From assembly GCA_019241645.1 (NCBI GenBank), contig JAFAWQ010000051.1, forward strand, positions 1 to 40,196: a stretch of DNA of 40,196 nucleotides, read 5' to 3'. A program made the position numbers and the translations under genes. Numbering within the stretch: position 1 is the stretch's first letter; every line of letters starts with the position of its first letter. The notes below the pieces were generated by a model. The model made no database searches. It was not told where the DNA came from and saw only the letters and a program-made list of their open reading frames with translations. Shown piece by piece: positions 1 to 7,470 of this stretch. This stretch comes from Alphaproteobacteria bacterium (lineage in GTDB: Bacteria; Pseudomonadota; Alphaproteobacteria; Micropepsales; Micropepsaceae).

Positions 1-598
1 CATCGGCATACTCGGTAATGCGGAAGAACCATTGGGAGAGTTTCTTCCGCTCCACGAGCGCGCCGGAGCGCCAGCCGCGCCCTTCGATGACCTGCTCGTT
101 GGCGAGCACCGTTCCGTCGACCGGATCCCAGTTCACATCCGCTTCGGCGCGATAGACGAGTCCCGCCTTGTAGAACGCGATGAACAGTCGCTGCTGATGC
201 TTGTAGTAATCCGGGTCGCAGGTCGCGAACTCGCGGGTCCAGTCGATCGAGAGCCCCATCTGCTGCAGCTGTCCGCGCATGGTGGCGATGTTGGCGTAGG
301 TCCAATCGCGGGGATTTACGCCTTTCTCCCGCGCCGCATTCTCCGCGGGCAGGCCGAAGGCATCCCATCCCATGGGATGCAGCACATTGTAACCCTGCGC
401 CCGGCGGAAGCGCGACAGCACATCTCCCATCGTATAGTTGCGAACGTGGCCTATGTGGATGCGGCCCGACGGGTAGGGGAACATCTCCAGCACGTAGCAT
501 TTGGGGCGCGCTGAATCGTTGGCGGTAACAAAGCATTGCCGCTCTGCCCAAACTTGCTGCCAGTGCTGTTCCGATGCTTTGGCGTCGTATCGCGCCAT
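1..598 (-). CDS. leuS: Leucyl-tRNA synthetase, N-terminal part (cut by window edge)
   Basis: Class Ia aminoacyl-tRNA synthetase that charges tRNA-Leu in the cytoplasm. About 199 N-terminal residues are present, read from an ATG at 598 with no stop before the left edge. The class I signature HIGH is at residues 48-51, preceded by FPYPSG and followed by RNYTMGDV. Later come [13 protein letters not shown] and a KKLSQWFF segment close to the edge, all characteristic of bacterial LeuS. The editing insertion and the KMSKS loop would lie beyond position 1. The gene follows the DUF3576 lipoprotein gene by 61 bases on the same strand, the usual alphaproteobacterial order (lptE and holA normally come next). 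Identification is secure; only completeness is unknown. Confidence 0.97.
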   Translation of the reverse strand, partial: MARYDAKASEQHWQQVWAERQCFVTANDSARPKCYVLEMFPYPSGRIHIGHVRNYTMGDVLSRFRRAQGYNVLHPMGWDAFGLPAENAAREKGVNPRDWTYANIATMRGQLQQMGLSIDWTREFATCDPDYYKHQQRLFIAFYKAGLVYRAEADVNWDPVDGTVLANEQVIEGRGWRSGALVERKKLSQWFFRITEYAD

Positions 599-659
599 TT
601 CCGATTTACTCCCATCCCGGCGCCGAAGCCGATGACGAGAGGCTTACAGCGCGTTGCTA

Positions 660-1103
660 TTAACTTCCACCGCTGGCGAGCCGAAGCTCGCGCGCGCGGG
701 TGAGAATGGCGTCTTCCAACTTCACCGCGGTCTCCGGATTGACCGCGGCATCTGCCCATCCTTGTGCCGACTGGGATTGACGGAAGACCGAGACCTTCAG
801 GCCATCGGCCCGCAGGCGCCGATCCAGAATATAGACGGTAACCCGCATCCGGTCGTTTGGCGCGTTCGCGGCCGAGTACCAGTCGGTCAGGATGACGCCG
901 CCGAACGGATCGGCCGAGCGCACCGGCATGAAGGAGAGCGTGTCCAGGCTGGCACGCCAGAGATAAGAGTTTACGCCAACCGTGATGCGGCCGTTGGACG
1001 ACGTGATGGCCGTCGACCCGGCGGAGGCTTGGTCGTCCATGACATCGTCTGAACCACAGGCGGCCAGCCAAAGCGTGGCAAGAAGAATAGTCAGAATCCG
1101 CAT
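660..1103 (-). CDS. DUF3576 family outer-membrane-type lipoprotein
   Basis: A 147-residue lipoprotein of unknown function. The chosen ATG at 1103 gives a short lipoprotein signal (MRILTILLATLWLAAC) with the lipidated cysteine at residue 16. Starting nine codons upstream would put a poor basic extension in front of it. The mature part contains ITVGVNSYLWRASLDTL and DPFGGVILTDWYS, the signatures I associate with DUF3576. A negative DD pair follows shortly after the cysteine. The gene lies directly upstream of leuS on the same strand, as in many alphaproteobacteria, where it may be part of a leuS-lptE-holA operon. No catalytic motif is visible. The family assignment is from recall of its conserved motifs; the lipoprotein call is read directly from the sequence. 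Confidence 0.85.
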   Translation of the reverse strand: MRILTILLATLWLAACGSDDVMDDQASAGSTAITSSNGRITVGVNSYLWRASLDTLSFMPVRSADPFGGVILTDWYSAANAPNDRMRVTVYILDRRLRADGLKVSVFRQSQSAQGWADAAVNPETAVKLEDAILTRARELRLASGGS

Positions 1104-1203
1104 GTGTTTCCGTGCGCACCCGTAGGACAACGCGGGCGCTTATAGCGGTGGGGGCAAATCGACGCAAATGCTTCAGTCCCCAGAACCACTTAGGCCGCGG
1201 AAC

Positions 1204-1815
1204 TCAAACCGCAAGGCCTCCCACCGCTGCCAAACCCGCGAACGCGCCATTGCCAAGTTGCCGCACGTTCTGCTCGTTCAGCCCGCCAAGCGCATAGACC
1301 GGAACTTGCGCCTGTCTGGCGATCAGCCGCGCTCGCGCCGAACCAAGGGACTCGCGCCCGGGATGACTCTTGGTGGGGAAAATTGGTGTCAGATAAACGG
1401 CATCTGCTCCAAGCTGCCGCGCCGAGATCGAGGCCGCGAGAGAGTGCGCTGCCATCGTGATGAGCCATCTTGGCTGGCGAGCGCGCCAGACATGGGCCTG
1501 CCGTGCGTTCGACTGCGAGAAGTGAACACCGTCAGCACCCAGGCCCCGCGCCAGCATCGGATCGTTGGCGATCACCAACCGCAAACCATTGGCGCGGGCA
1601 ATCGGGCGCAAGGACATGGCCAGCTTCGACCGATGCGAGGCTTGGCGCGCGCGCACCACGATCATGCTCCCTCGGGGCAGCAAACGCGCGGCGCCGAGCG
1701 GATCGGGAAGCCGCTCATCGTCGGTCATCAGCACGAGCGCGGGCAGGCACTGGTCACAGCGAGCGTTGAGAACCGAAGCCGCTCTTGCTAACCTGATTCT
1801 CGCCAACGTCCGCAC
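1204..1815 (-). CDS. Thiamine phosphate synthase family protein (ThiE/TenI-like)
   Basis: A 203-residue TIM-barrel protein of the ThiE/TenI family, which joins HMP-diphosphate and thiazole phosphate in thiamine synthesis or acts as a related regulator. Family signatures are GADGVHFSQ in mid-protein, AAHS, then GADAVYLTPIFPTKSHPG (phosphate-binding and substrate loop) and PVYALGG near the end. The start is a GTG at 1815; a TTG at 1806 is an alternative. The ATG at 1728 would remove the first beta strand (LPALVLMTDD) and is unlikely. The gene diverges from yggS with a single base between the two start codons. No other thi gene is nearby, so ThiE activity is inferred from family and not from context. 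Confidence 0.8.
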   Translation of the reverse strand: MRTLARIRLARAASVLNARCDQCLPALVLMTDDERLPDPLGAARLLPRGSMIVVRARQASHRSKLAMSLRPIARANGLRLVIANDPMLARGLGADGVHFSQSNARQAHVWRARQPRWLITMAAHSLAASISARQLGADAVYLTPIFPTKSHPGRESLGSARARLIARQAQVPVYALGGLNEQNVRQLGNGAFAGLAAVGGLAV

Positions 1816-1816
1816 G

Positions 1817-2509
1817 ATGTCCTCACCCGCGCATTCTTCACCTGCCGCTGCACTGGCCCGTATTCTGGCGACCGTTGAGACAGTACGCGCCGCTGCGGTT
1901 CAACCTGCTTCTTCTACCACGGTGATCGCTGTCTCAAAGACCCACGCGGCGGAGCGGATTATTCCGTTGCTCGAAGAGGGGCATCGTGTTTTCGGCGAAA
2001 GTCGCGTGCAGGAAGCCCGGGCAAAATGGCTGCCATTGCGCGAGCGGTTTGGCGGAATCGAACTTCATCTCATCGGGCCGCTGCAGACCAACAAGGTCCG
2101 CGAAGCCGTCGGGATATTCGACGTCATCCAGACCCTCGATCGTCAGAAGCTTGCGGAAGCGCTGAAGGCGGAGTTCGTGCGCTGCGGATCTTCCCGCACG
2201 ATACTCGTTCAGGTGAACACCGGCGAGGAACCGCAAAAGGCGGGGGTCGCACCGCGGAACGCGCTCTCATTCATCGCCTGGTGCCGGGACGAATTGGGCC
2301 TTCCCGTGCACGGCCTGATGTGCATCCCGCCGGTGGGTCAGCCGCCGGCGCCGCATTTCGCACTGCTAAAGAAAATCGCCCGCGACTGCGATTTGCCGTT
2401 TCTCAGCATGGGCATGAGCGACGATTTCGAAACCGCGATCCGTTTTGGCGCCACGCACGTCCGGATCGGCACGGCGATATTCGGCGCGCGTGAATCCGCC
2501 CGTCCTTGA
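1817..2509 (+). CDS. yggS: YggS/PLPBP family pyridoxal phosphate homeostasis protein
   Basis: A 230-residue single-domain PLP-binding protein of the alanine-racemase fold type III, thought to buffer free PLP and affect amino-acid and B6 homeostasis. The PLP lysine is K41 in VIAVSKTH. Other family motifs are VFGESRVQEA, HLIGPLQTNK, VQVNTGEEPQKAG, LMCIPP, SMGMSDDFETAI and HVRIGTAIFG, the phosphate-binding C-terminus. Length matches the family. The ATG at 1817 is chosen because upstream sequence in frame lies inside the opposite-strand thiamine gene. It converges on the YgjP-type gene with 11 bases between stops. Confidence 0.95.
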   Translation: MSSPAHSSPAAALARILATVETVRAAAVQPASSTTVIAVSKTHAAERIIPLLEEGHRVFGESRVQEARAKWLPLRERFGGIELHLIGPLQTNKVREAVGIFDVIQTLDRQKLAEALKAEFVRCGSSRTILVQVNTGEEPQKAGVAPRNALSFIAWCRDELGLPVHGLMCIPPVGQPPAPHFALLKKIARDCDLPFLSMGMSDDFETAIRFGATHVRIGTAIFGARESARP

Positions 2510-2520
2510 ATGCATGGGAT

Positions 2521-3306
2521 TTAGCCCGAATGCGGCCGCGGCTGGGGCAGGGGCTTCGGCATGTAGCGATGCAGCGCGGAGCCTTTCTCCCGCAGCCAGA
2601 TCTGGGGCTTCTCTGCATTCCCGATCAGATCCTCGACCAGGCGCCAGAAGCGGGGGCCGTGATTCATCTCCCGCATATGGGCGACTTCATGCGCGACCAC
2701 ATAGTCCAGCACAAACGCGGGCGCCAGAATCAGACGCCACGAGAAAGAAAGCGAGCGTTGCGTCGAGCACGATCCCCAGCGGCTCGCGGTATCGCGCACC
2801 GTCACGTGCTTGGGCGCAGTGCCCAGTTGCTCGGCATAGTAGAAGGCGCGTGCCTCCAGCACCTTTTTTGCCTCACGTTTGAGGAAATCGAGCACGCGGC
2901 GCGCCGTATGCTCGCTCTGCCCGGTGACGCGAATGATGCGGTTACCCTCCTCGCGGTCGATCCACACCGGCGTGCGGCGGCCTTCGCCGCGCCGAATGAC
3001 GTGTTCCTCGCCGCGATAGAGAATGCGTGCGCCAAGTCCCAGCGGCACCGCCGGCGGCACCTGCTTCAACCGCTCGGCAATCCATTCTGTTTCGCCCCGT
3101 GCGAAGTCGATCGCGTGATCGATGGAGCGTTTCGTCGGAGCCACCACGCTGACCTCTCCGGTCGAGGGATGCACCTTGACGATCAGCCGCCGCGCCCGTG
3201 GGTTGAGCTTCACCGTCACCGAAACCGGCTTGCCGTCGATGCGCAGCAGCGCGCGCGCAGCCAGCTGCGAGCGTGACGACGAACGTGATGCAGACACCTT
3301 GCGCAT
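2521..3306 (-). CDS. YgjP/DUF45 family M48-type metallopeptidase-like protein
   Basis: A 261-residue cytosolic protein of the YgjP (DUF45) family. The zinc-binding HEVAH lies at residues 206-210 (H206, E207, H210) with a third ligand at H216 in MNHGPRFW. The family signature TASRWGSC is at 173-180. The N-terminal half is a beta-rich region beginning around residue 20 that corresponds to the DUF45 N-terminus (KLNPRARRLIVKV). Family members are variously annotated as metal-dependent hydrolases or SprT-like peptidases; substrate is unknown. The start at 3306 (MRKVSAS) is preferred because an upstream in-frame alternative would run into the divergent VOC gene. Confidence 0.9.
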   Translation of the reverse strand: MRKVSASRSSSRSQLAARALLRIDGKPVSVTVKLNPRARRLIVKVHPSTGEVSVVAPTKRSIDHAIDFARGETEWIAERLKQVPPAVPLGLGARILYRGEEHVIRRGEGRRTPVWIDREEGNRIIRVTGQSEHTARRVLDFLKREAKKVLEARAFYYAEQLGTAPKHVTVRDTASRWGSCSTQRSLSFSWRLILAPAFVLDYVVAHEVAHMREMNHGPRFWRLVEDLIGNAEKPQIWLREKGSALHRYMPKPLPQPRPHSG

Positions 3307-3364
3307 GGACTTTTCTTTACCCACAGACCCTGCTTCTCTCACACGCGAACGCGACAACTCTGTT

Positions 3365-3787
3365 ATGACCACTCGCCCCCGTTTCCATCTTGCCTTTCCC
3401 GTTCGCGATCTCGCCGAGGCGCGCGCGTTTTATGGGCAATTGCTTGGCTGCCAGGAGGGCCGATCCTCGGACGAATGGGTCGATTTCGACTTCTTCGGCC
3501 ATCAGATCGTGGCCCATTTAAGCCGGTCGGAAGGGGGCGCGGAAGGGCAGAATCGGGTCGACGGCAAAGATATTCCGGTGCGGCATTTTGGCGTGATTTT
3601 GGAGATGCCGGAATGGCGGGTTTTGGCGGCCGGGCTAAAAAAAGCCGGCCGGGATTTCCTGGTTGAGCCCGGCGTCCGGTTCGAAGGCCTACCCGGGGAG
3701 CAGGCGACCCTTTTTATTCGCGATCCGTCCGGTAACGCCTTGGAATTCAAGGCCTTCGCAGACGAAACGATGGTGTTTGCCCGATGA
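3365..3787 (+). CDS. VOC (glyoxalase/dioxygenase) superfamily protein
   Basis: A 140-residue single-module vicinal-oxygen-chelate protein. Candidate metal ligands are H8 in the first strand (RFHLAFPV), H74 in VRHFGVILE and E127 in NALEFKAF, the common two-histidine one-glutamate arrangement. IRDPSGNALEFKAF is the typical C-terminal VOC motif. The substrate cannot be read from the sequence; close relatives are annotated as glyoxalase- or dioxygenase-like. Its TGA stop overlaps the ATG of dsbB (ATGA), so it heads a VOC-dsbB-coq7 operon. The ATG at 3365 is the first after the divergent gene. Confidence 0.88.
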   Translation: MTTRPRFHLAFPVRDLAEARAFYGQLLGCQEGRSSDEWVDFDFFGHQIVAHLSRSEGGAEGQNRVDGKDIPVRHFGVILEMPEWRVLAAGLKKAGRDFLVEPGVRFEGLPGEQATLFIRDPSGNALEFKAFADETMVFAR

Positions 3788-4275
3788 GGTCCGATCGCCC
3801 CGAAGCCATGGTAATCGCCTTGGGCACGCTTTCCGCCGCTCTTTTGCTGGGTGCGCTCGGGTTTCAGTACCTGGGCCGGCTACCGCCCTGCGAGATGTGC
3901 CTTTGGCAGCGATGGCCGCATCTCGCCGCCGCCGTTCTGGGACTGGTTGGTGGTTGGGCTGTCAGCCGCCGGGTTGAAGGGCATCAGCTGGCGGCCCCGC
4001 TGGTCTTTGTTACTGCCATGCTGGTGGGGCTGTCCGGCGTGATCGGCGCCTATCACGCCGGGGTTGAGTGGCACTGGTGGGCCGGCCCAAGCCAATGCAC
4101 CGGCTCAGGGTTCAAATACACCGGAAAGCTGGATCTGAACGAGCCGGTGGTGATGTGCGACCGTGCTGCCTGGCGGCTCTTTGGCATCTCCATGGCCGGT
4201 TATAACGCGATCATTTCGCTCGGCGCCGCTGCCTTCGCTCTGCTTTTCCTTCTCCGCAACCGGAGACGCGCATGA
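3784..4275 (+). CDS. dsbB: Disulfide bond formation protein B
   Basis: Inner-membrane quinone reductase that reoxidises periplasmic DsbA, passing electrons to ubiquinone. At 163 residues it has the usual length and four hydrophobic segments (about 9-30, 44-62, 70-92 and 137-158). The first periplasmic loop carries the redox pair C36-x2-C39 in PPCEMCLWQR. The second loop carries C105 (PSQCTG) and C125 (VVMCDRAAW). The gene overlaps the VOC gene upstream and coq7 downstream by four bases each, so all three are probably translated together. Coq7 makes the ubiquinone that DsbB uses. No dsbA is in the window. Confidence 0.95.
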   Translation: MRSDRPEAMVIALGTLSAALLLGALGFQYLGRLPPCEMCLWQRWPHLAAAVLGLVGGWAVSRRVEGHQLAAPLVFVTAMLVGLSGVIGAYHAGVEWHWWAGPSQCTGSGFKYTGKLDLNEPVVMCDRAAWRLFGISMAGYNAIISLGAAAFALLFLLRNRRRA

Positions 4276-4832
4276 CCGCACGCGGACCGCGCCCGGCTGT
4301 TCCAGGAATTACTGCGGAGAAAGACAGCGAAGCAATGATCCGCGTGGATCACGCCGGCGAGTACGGAGCCGTTCGAATCTACGAAGGTCAACTGGCCGTC
4401 TTCGATGCACTGAACCGCGATTCCAAAGCCGCCGATGCCATCCGCGCCATGGCGCACCAAGAGCAGCGGCATCTGCAAACCTTCGACCGGCTGGTCAATC
4501 AGCGAAAGGTCCGCCCGACGGCACTGGAGCCTGTGTGGCGCGTCGCGGGATTTGCGCTGGGGGCTGTCACCGCCCTGATGGGCGAGAAGGCGGCCATGGC
4601 GTGCACCGCGGCTGTCGAGGAGGTGATCGACGAGCACTACGCGTCGCAATTGCCGCGCCTGAACGATGACACCGAACTGCAAAGCACGGTGGAGGAGTTT
4701 CGCCGCGATGAAATCGCGCACCGGGAGGAAGCGCTGGCGCAGGGGGCGGAGCAGGCCCCCGGCTACCGCTTCCTCAACGAGGCAATAAAGTCCGGCTGCA
4801 GGCTGGCAATCAAGCTTTCCGAACGTATCTGA
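4272..4832 (+). CDS. coq7: Demethoxyubiquinone hydroxylase Coq7
   Basis: A 186-residue membrane-associated diiron monooxygenase that hydroxylates demethoxyubiquinone in the late steps of ubiquinone synthesis. The two-repeat diiron pattern is visible: E30 in DHAGEYGA, E64 and H67 in HQEQRH, E116/E117 in EEVIDEHY, then E147 and H150 in DEIAHREE. Length and motif order match the Coq7 family and not bacterial UbiF/UbiM flavoenzymes. Its ATG overlaps the dsbB stop. It converges on gluQRS with only three bases between the two stop codons, leaving no room for an ordinary terminator. Confidence 0.96.
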   Translation: MTARGPRPAVPGITAEKDSEAMIRVDHAGEYGAVRIYEGQLAVFDALNRDSKAADAIRAMAHQEQRHLQTFDRLVNQRKVRPTALEPVWRVAGFALGAVTALMGEKAAMACTAAVEEVIDEHYASQLPRLNDDTELQSTVEEFRRDEIAHREEALAQGAEQAPGYRFLNEAIKSGCRLAIKLSERI

Positions 4833-4835
4833 ATT

Positions 4836-5699
4836 CTAATTGCGAGATGGGGCCAATATGCGCTCGCGGATTTCTTGCGGCGTTACGCCGCTCTCGCGCA
4901 AACTGCGCAGGGTGAGCGCGCGGTCTCGCTTGGAAAGCTTTTTCCCGTTGGAATCCAGCACCAGCCTGTGGTGCGCATACTCTGGTTCCGGTAGCCCAAG
5001 GACGGCTTGCAGCAGCCGTTGCACATGCGTGGCGGAAAAAAGATCGTTGCCGCGCGTGACCCGCGTGACACCCTGAAAAGCGTCGTCGACAACGACTGAC
5101 AGATGGTACGATGCCGGCGTTTCTTTACGCGCCACGACGATGTCGCCGAACAACAACGGGTGGACGGCGACGTGCCCAACCTCACCTACCGGCGCGCCGC
5201 CCAGTTCTTGGAACGACAGTTGTCCTGCAGTCGCGCTTGCCCTCTGAACATCCAGTCGCATCGCGAACGGCGCACCCGCCCCGATGCGCCTCTTGCCTTC
5301 GCCGTCGTTCAGATTCCGGCAGGTGCCGGGATAAACAGGGCCTTCCGGACCGTGCGGCGCTTCCGCTGCACGCGCAATCTCGTAAGCAATTTCCGCCCGC
5401 GTGCAGAAACAGGGATAAAGCAGACCTTGGTCCTGCAGACGGCTGAGTGCGGAGCGATAGGCTTCAAAGCGCTCGGATTGCCGAAGGGCGGGTTCAGTCC
5501 ATTCAAGTCCAAGCCATGCGAGGTCTTCATGGATGGCGCGGGCGAATTCCGGGCGGCAGCGGCTCGCATCGATGTCTTCGATGCGCAAAAGAAAGCACCC
5601 ACCGCTCTCTCTAGCTGTGTCGTGCGCGGTGATCGCAGCATAGGCGTGGCCCAGATGCAGATATCCGGTTGGACTCGGCGCGAACCGCGTGACAATCAT
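4836..5699 (-). CDS. gluQRS: Glutamyl-Q tRNA(Asp) synthetase
   Basis: A truncated GluRS paralogue that attaches glutamate to the queuosine base at position 34 of tRNA-Asp. With the ATG at 5699 it is 287 residues and begins MIVTRFAPSPTG, with HLGH at 15-18. It lacks the anticodon-binding domain of true GluRS, as expected. The zinc site is visible as CFCTRAEI followed by YPGTCR. KKLSKRD is the KMSKS-like motif, and YHLSVVVDDAFQGVTRVTRG is typical. A longer version from 5744 would overlap the divergent esterase gene and is less likely. The gene stands alone between convergent coq7 and divergent esterase. Confidence 0.94.
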   Translation of the reverse strand: MIVTRFAPSPTGYLHLGHAYAAITAHDTARESGGCFLLRIEDIDASRCRPEFARAIHEDLAWLGLEWTEPALRQSERFEAYRSALSRLQDQGLLYPCFCTRAEIAYEIARAAEAPHGPEGPVYPGTCRNLNDGEGKRRIGAGAPFAMRLDVQRASATAGQLSFQELGGAPVGEVGHVAVHPLLFGDIVVARKETPASYHLSVVVDDAFQGVTRVTRGNDLFSATHVQRLLQAVLGLPEPEYAHHRLVLDSNGKKLSKRDRALTLRSLRESGVTPQEIRERILAPSRN

Positions 5700-5727
5700 G
5701 CGCGTGACGATATCCCACCAGAGCGCG

Positions 5728-6432
5728 ATGGTCTTCGGAAGCAAGACATTGAATGGTCCGCGGTTGCCGCCTTTGCGCGGAGCCGCGACTCATCTTGTCG
5801 TGCTCTGCCACGGTTACGGCGCAGACGGCAACGATCTGATCGGTCTGGCGCCGCTCTGGCAGCAGCTCCTGCCCACGGTTGCCTTCGTCGCGCCCAATGC
5901 GCCGGAGCGCTGCGCCGGCTCGCCCTCCGGGTTTCAGTGGTTTCCGATTTCGCGGCTTGAGCCGCAGGCCATGAACAACGGTGTCGAAGCCGCGTCAGGC
6001 GGATTGAACGCGTTCCTCGATGCAGAACTCGCCCGATGCGATCTGCCCGCTGACAGGTTGGCCCTGGTCGGTTTCAGCCAGGGGACCATGATGGCGCTGC
6101 ATGTGGGCTTGCGGCGGGAGGCAAAGCCAGCGGCCATCATTGGCTATTCCGGCATGCTGACCAACCCCGAAGGTCTGGAGCGTCATGCCCAGCAAGCACC
6201 TCCCATCCTGTTGGTGCATGGGGACGCTGACCAAATGATTCCGGCACAGTTTCTGTTCTCCTCCGCGGCAAATTTGGGCCGCGCGGGAGCCGCCGTGCAA
6301 TGGCATCTCTCGACACGTGTCGGCCATTCGATTGACGAGCAGGGGCTGGCGTTGGGCGGAACGTTTCTTTCGATGGCGTTTCGCGGCCTGCTGGCAAACC
6401 CGGGGGAGGAAATCTCTTGCTCTGTAGGCTGA
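5728..6432 (+). CDS. Phospholipase/carboxylesterase family alpha/beta hydrolase
   Basis: A 234-residue cytosolic serine hydrolase related to bacterial carboxylesterases and acyl-protein thioesterases. The nucleophile is S117 in GFSQG, with probable D168 (HGDADQMIP) and H200 (VGHSID) completing the triad. LCHGYGADGNDL near residue 26 forms the oxyanion-hole region and GFQWFPI is a family motif. The ATG at 5728 is chosen; an in-frame ATG at 5689 would overlap the divergent gluQRS coding region. Physiological substrate is unknown. It is followed by a 125-base gap with a promoter-like pair in front of the HNH gene. Confidence 0.9.
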   Translation: MVFGSKTLNGPRLPPLRGAATHLVVLCHGYGADGNDLIGLAPLWQQLLPTVAFVAPNAPERCAGSPSGFQWFPISRLEPQAMNNGVEAASGGLNAFLDAELARCDLPADRLALVGFSQGTMMALHVGLRREAKPAAIIGYSGMLTNPEGLERHAQQAPPILLVHGDADQMIPAQFLFSSAANLGRAGAAVQWHLSTRVGHSIDEQGLALGGTFLSMAFRGLLANPGEEISCSVG

Positions 6433-6486
6433 TTGTCGCGCTTTCGTCACAGGGGAGCGTGTAAATTCGCCGCGTCCGGTTGATTC

Positions 6487-6515
6487 TTGGCAATCCGGAT
6501 TGGCACATCTAGACT
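6487..6515 (+). promoter_or_regulatory. Candidate sigma-70 type promoter for the HNH gene
   Basis: TTGGCA (6487-6492) and TAGACT (6510-6515) are separated by 17 bases. The first differs from TTGACA at one position, the second from TATAAT at two. A start about seven bases downstream would give a leader of some 35 bases before the GTG at 6558. This is pattern matching only. Confidence 0.4.
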
Positions 6516-6557
6516 GCGCGTACAAAAGGAGGCTTGGGCTTTCAGGAGTGAGGATTC

Positions 6558-7118
6558 GTGTTAGGCGCGGCGCGCTCGCCGGAAAATTGCCCGGCGCTGG
6601 TTCTGAACGCGGATTACCGCCCGCTCAGCTATTTTCCCCTGTCGCTCTGGGGCTGGCAGGACGCCATCAAGGCCGTGTTCCTGGAACGCGTGACGATTCT
6701 CGCCCAGTATGAACGCACCGTGCGTTCGCCCACTTTCGAAATGAAACTGCCGAGCGTGGTCTCGCTGAAGACGTATGTGAAGCCGGCGCGCAATCCCGCC
6801 TTCACGCGGTTCAACGTATTTCTCCGCGACCGTTTCGAGTGCCAGTATTGCGGCTCGCCGAGCGATCTGACTTTCGATCATCTGATTCCGCGAAGTAAGG
6901 GCGGCAAGACCACATGGATGAACGTGGTGACCGCCTGCGCGCCGTGCAATCTGCTCAAGGGGGCCAAGCTCAGTCATCATGTGGCGATGTATCCGCGCAT
7001 TCCGCCTCACAGGCCGACGGTGAATGAGTTGCGCAACAACGGCAGACGGTTTCCACCGAACTACCTGCACGACAGCTGGGCTGACTATCTGTATTGGGAT
7101 TCCGAGCTGGAGGCCTGA
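6558..7118 (+). CDS. HNH endonuclease domain protein
   Basis: A 186-residue protein with a C-terminal HNH/zinc-finger nuclease fold. The zinc knuckles are C95-x2-C98 (CQYCGS) and C127-x2-C130 (CAPCN). Between them lie D107-H108 in FDHLIPRSKGG and N122 in WMNVV, the catalytic pattern. The N-terminal 90 residues (VLNADYRPLSYFPLSLW) form a conserved region I recognise from a widespread alphaproteobacterial chromosomal HNH family, not from restriction systems or homing elements. The GTG at 6558 is forced by an in-frame stop at 6549-6551 and is preceded by AGGAG and GAGG. Biological role is unknown. Confidence 0.9.
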   Translation: MLGAARSPENCPALVLNADYRPLSYFPLSLWGWQDAIKAVFLERVTILAQYERTVRSPTFEMKLPSVVSLKTYVKPARNPAFTRFNVFLRDRFECQYCGSPSDLTFDHLIPRSKGGKTTWMNVVTACAPCNLLKGAKLSHHVAMYPRIPPHRPTVNELRNNGRRFPPNYLHDSWADYLYWDSELEA

Positions 7119-7176
7119 GAGATAGCCAGCATCCCGCGTGGCGCGATTTCCGCCTGACGTGCTAGTTTCCCCGGCC

Positions 7177-7470
7177 ATGGGGTTCAGATCGAAACCGCCG
7201 GATCAAAAGGAGCGCGCCAAGCGCGCAGCGCTCAGTGCCGTCAAACGTGCGCGGCGTGCCGTTGAGCGCAAGGGCGTCGCACTCTCGGAATGGGAAGGCG
7301 AATTTCTCGGATCGGTTGAAGAGCGGGTCGAGCAGTATGGCCGCGCTTTTCGCGATCCGGAGAAAGGCGTGCCGGGTGCTTCGCTATCGGTCCGCCAAAC
7401 GGTAAAGCTCAAGGAAATTGGCGCGAAGGCGAAGGGAAAGAGCAAACGCGAGAGCTGGCGCCGTGTTTAG
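7177..7470 (+). CDS. Small basic protein of unknown function
   Basis: A 97-residue cytosolic protein that I do not recognise. It is rich in lysine and arginine at both ends (an ERAKRAALSAVKRARRA segment near the start and a KGKSKRESWRR tail), with a more acidic middle (SEWEGEFLGSVEERV) likely to be helical. RVEQYGRAFRDPEKGVPG looks like a conserved patch. There is no signal peptide or membrane segment. The ATG at 7177 follows the HNH gene by 58 bases, and an earlier in-frame GTG at 7138 is possible. Its stop (TAG, 7468-7470) overlaps the stop of the convergent XRE gene. The coding pattern (GC-rich third positions) supports a real gene. Confidence 0.7.
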   Translation: MGFRSKPPDQKERAKRAALSAVKRARRAVERKGVALSEWEGEFLGSVEERVEQYGRAFRDPEKGVPGASLSVRQTVKLKEIGAKAKGKSKRESWRRV

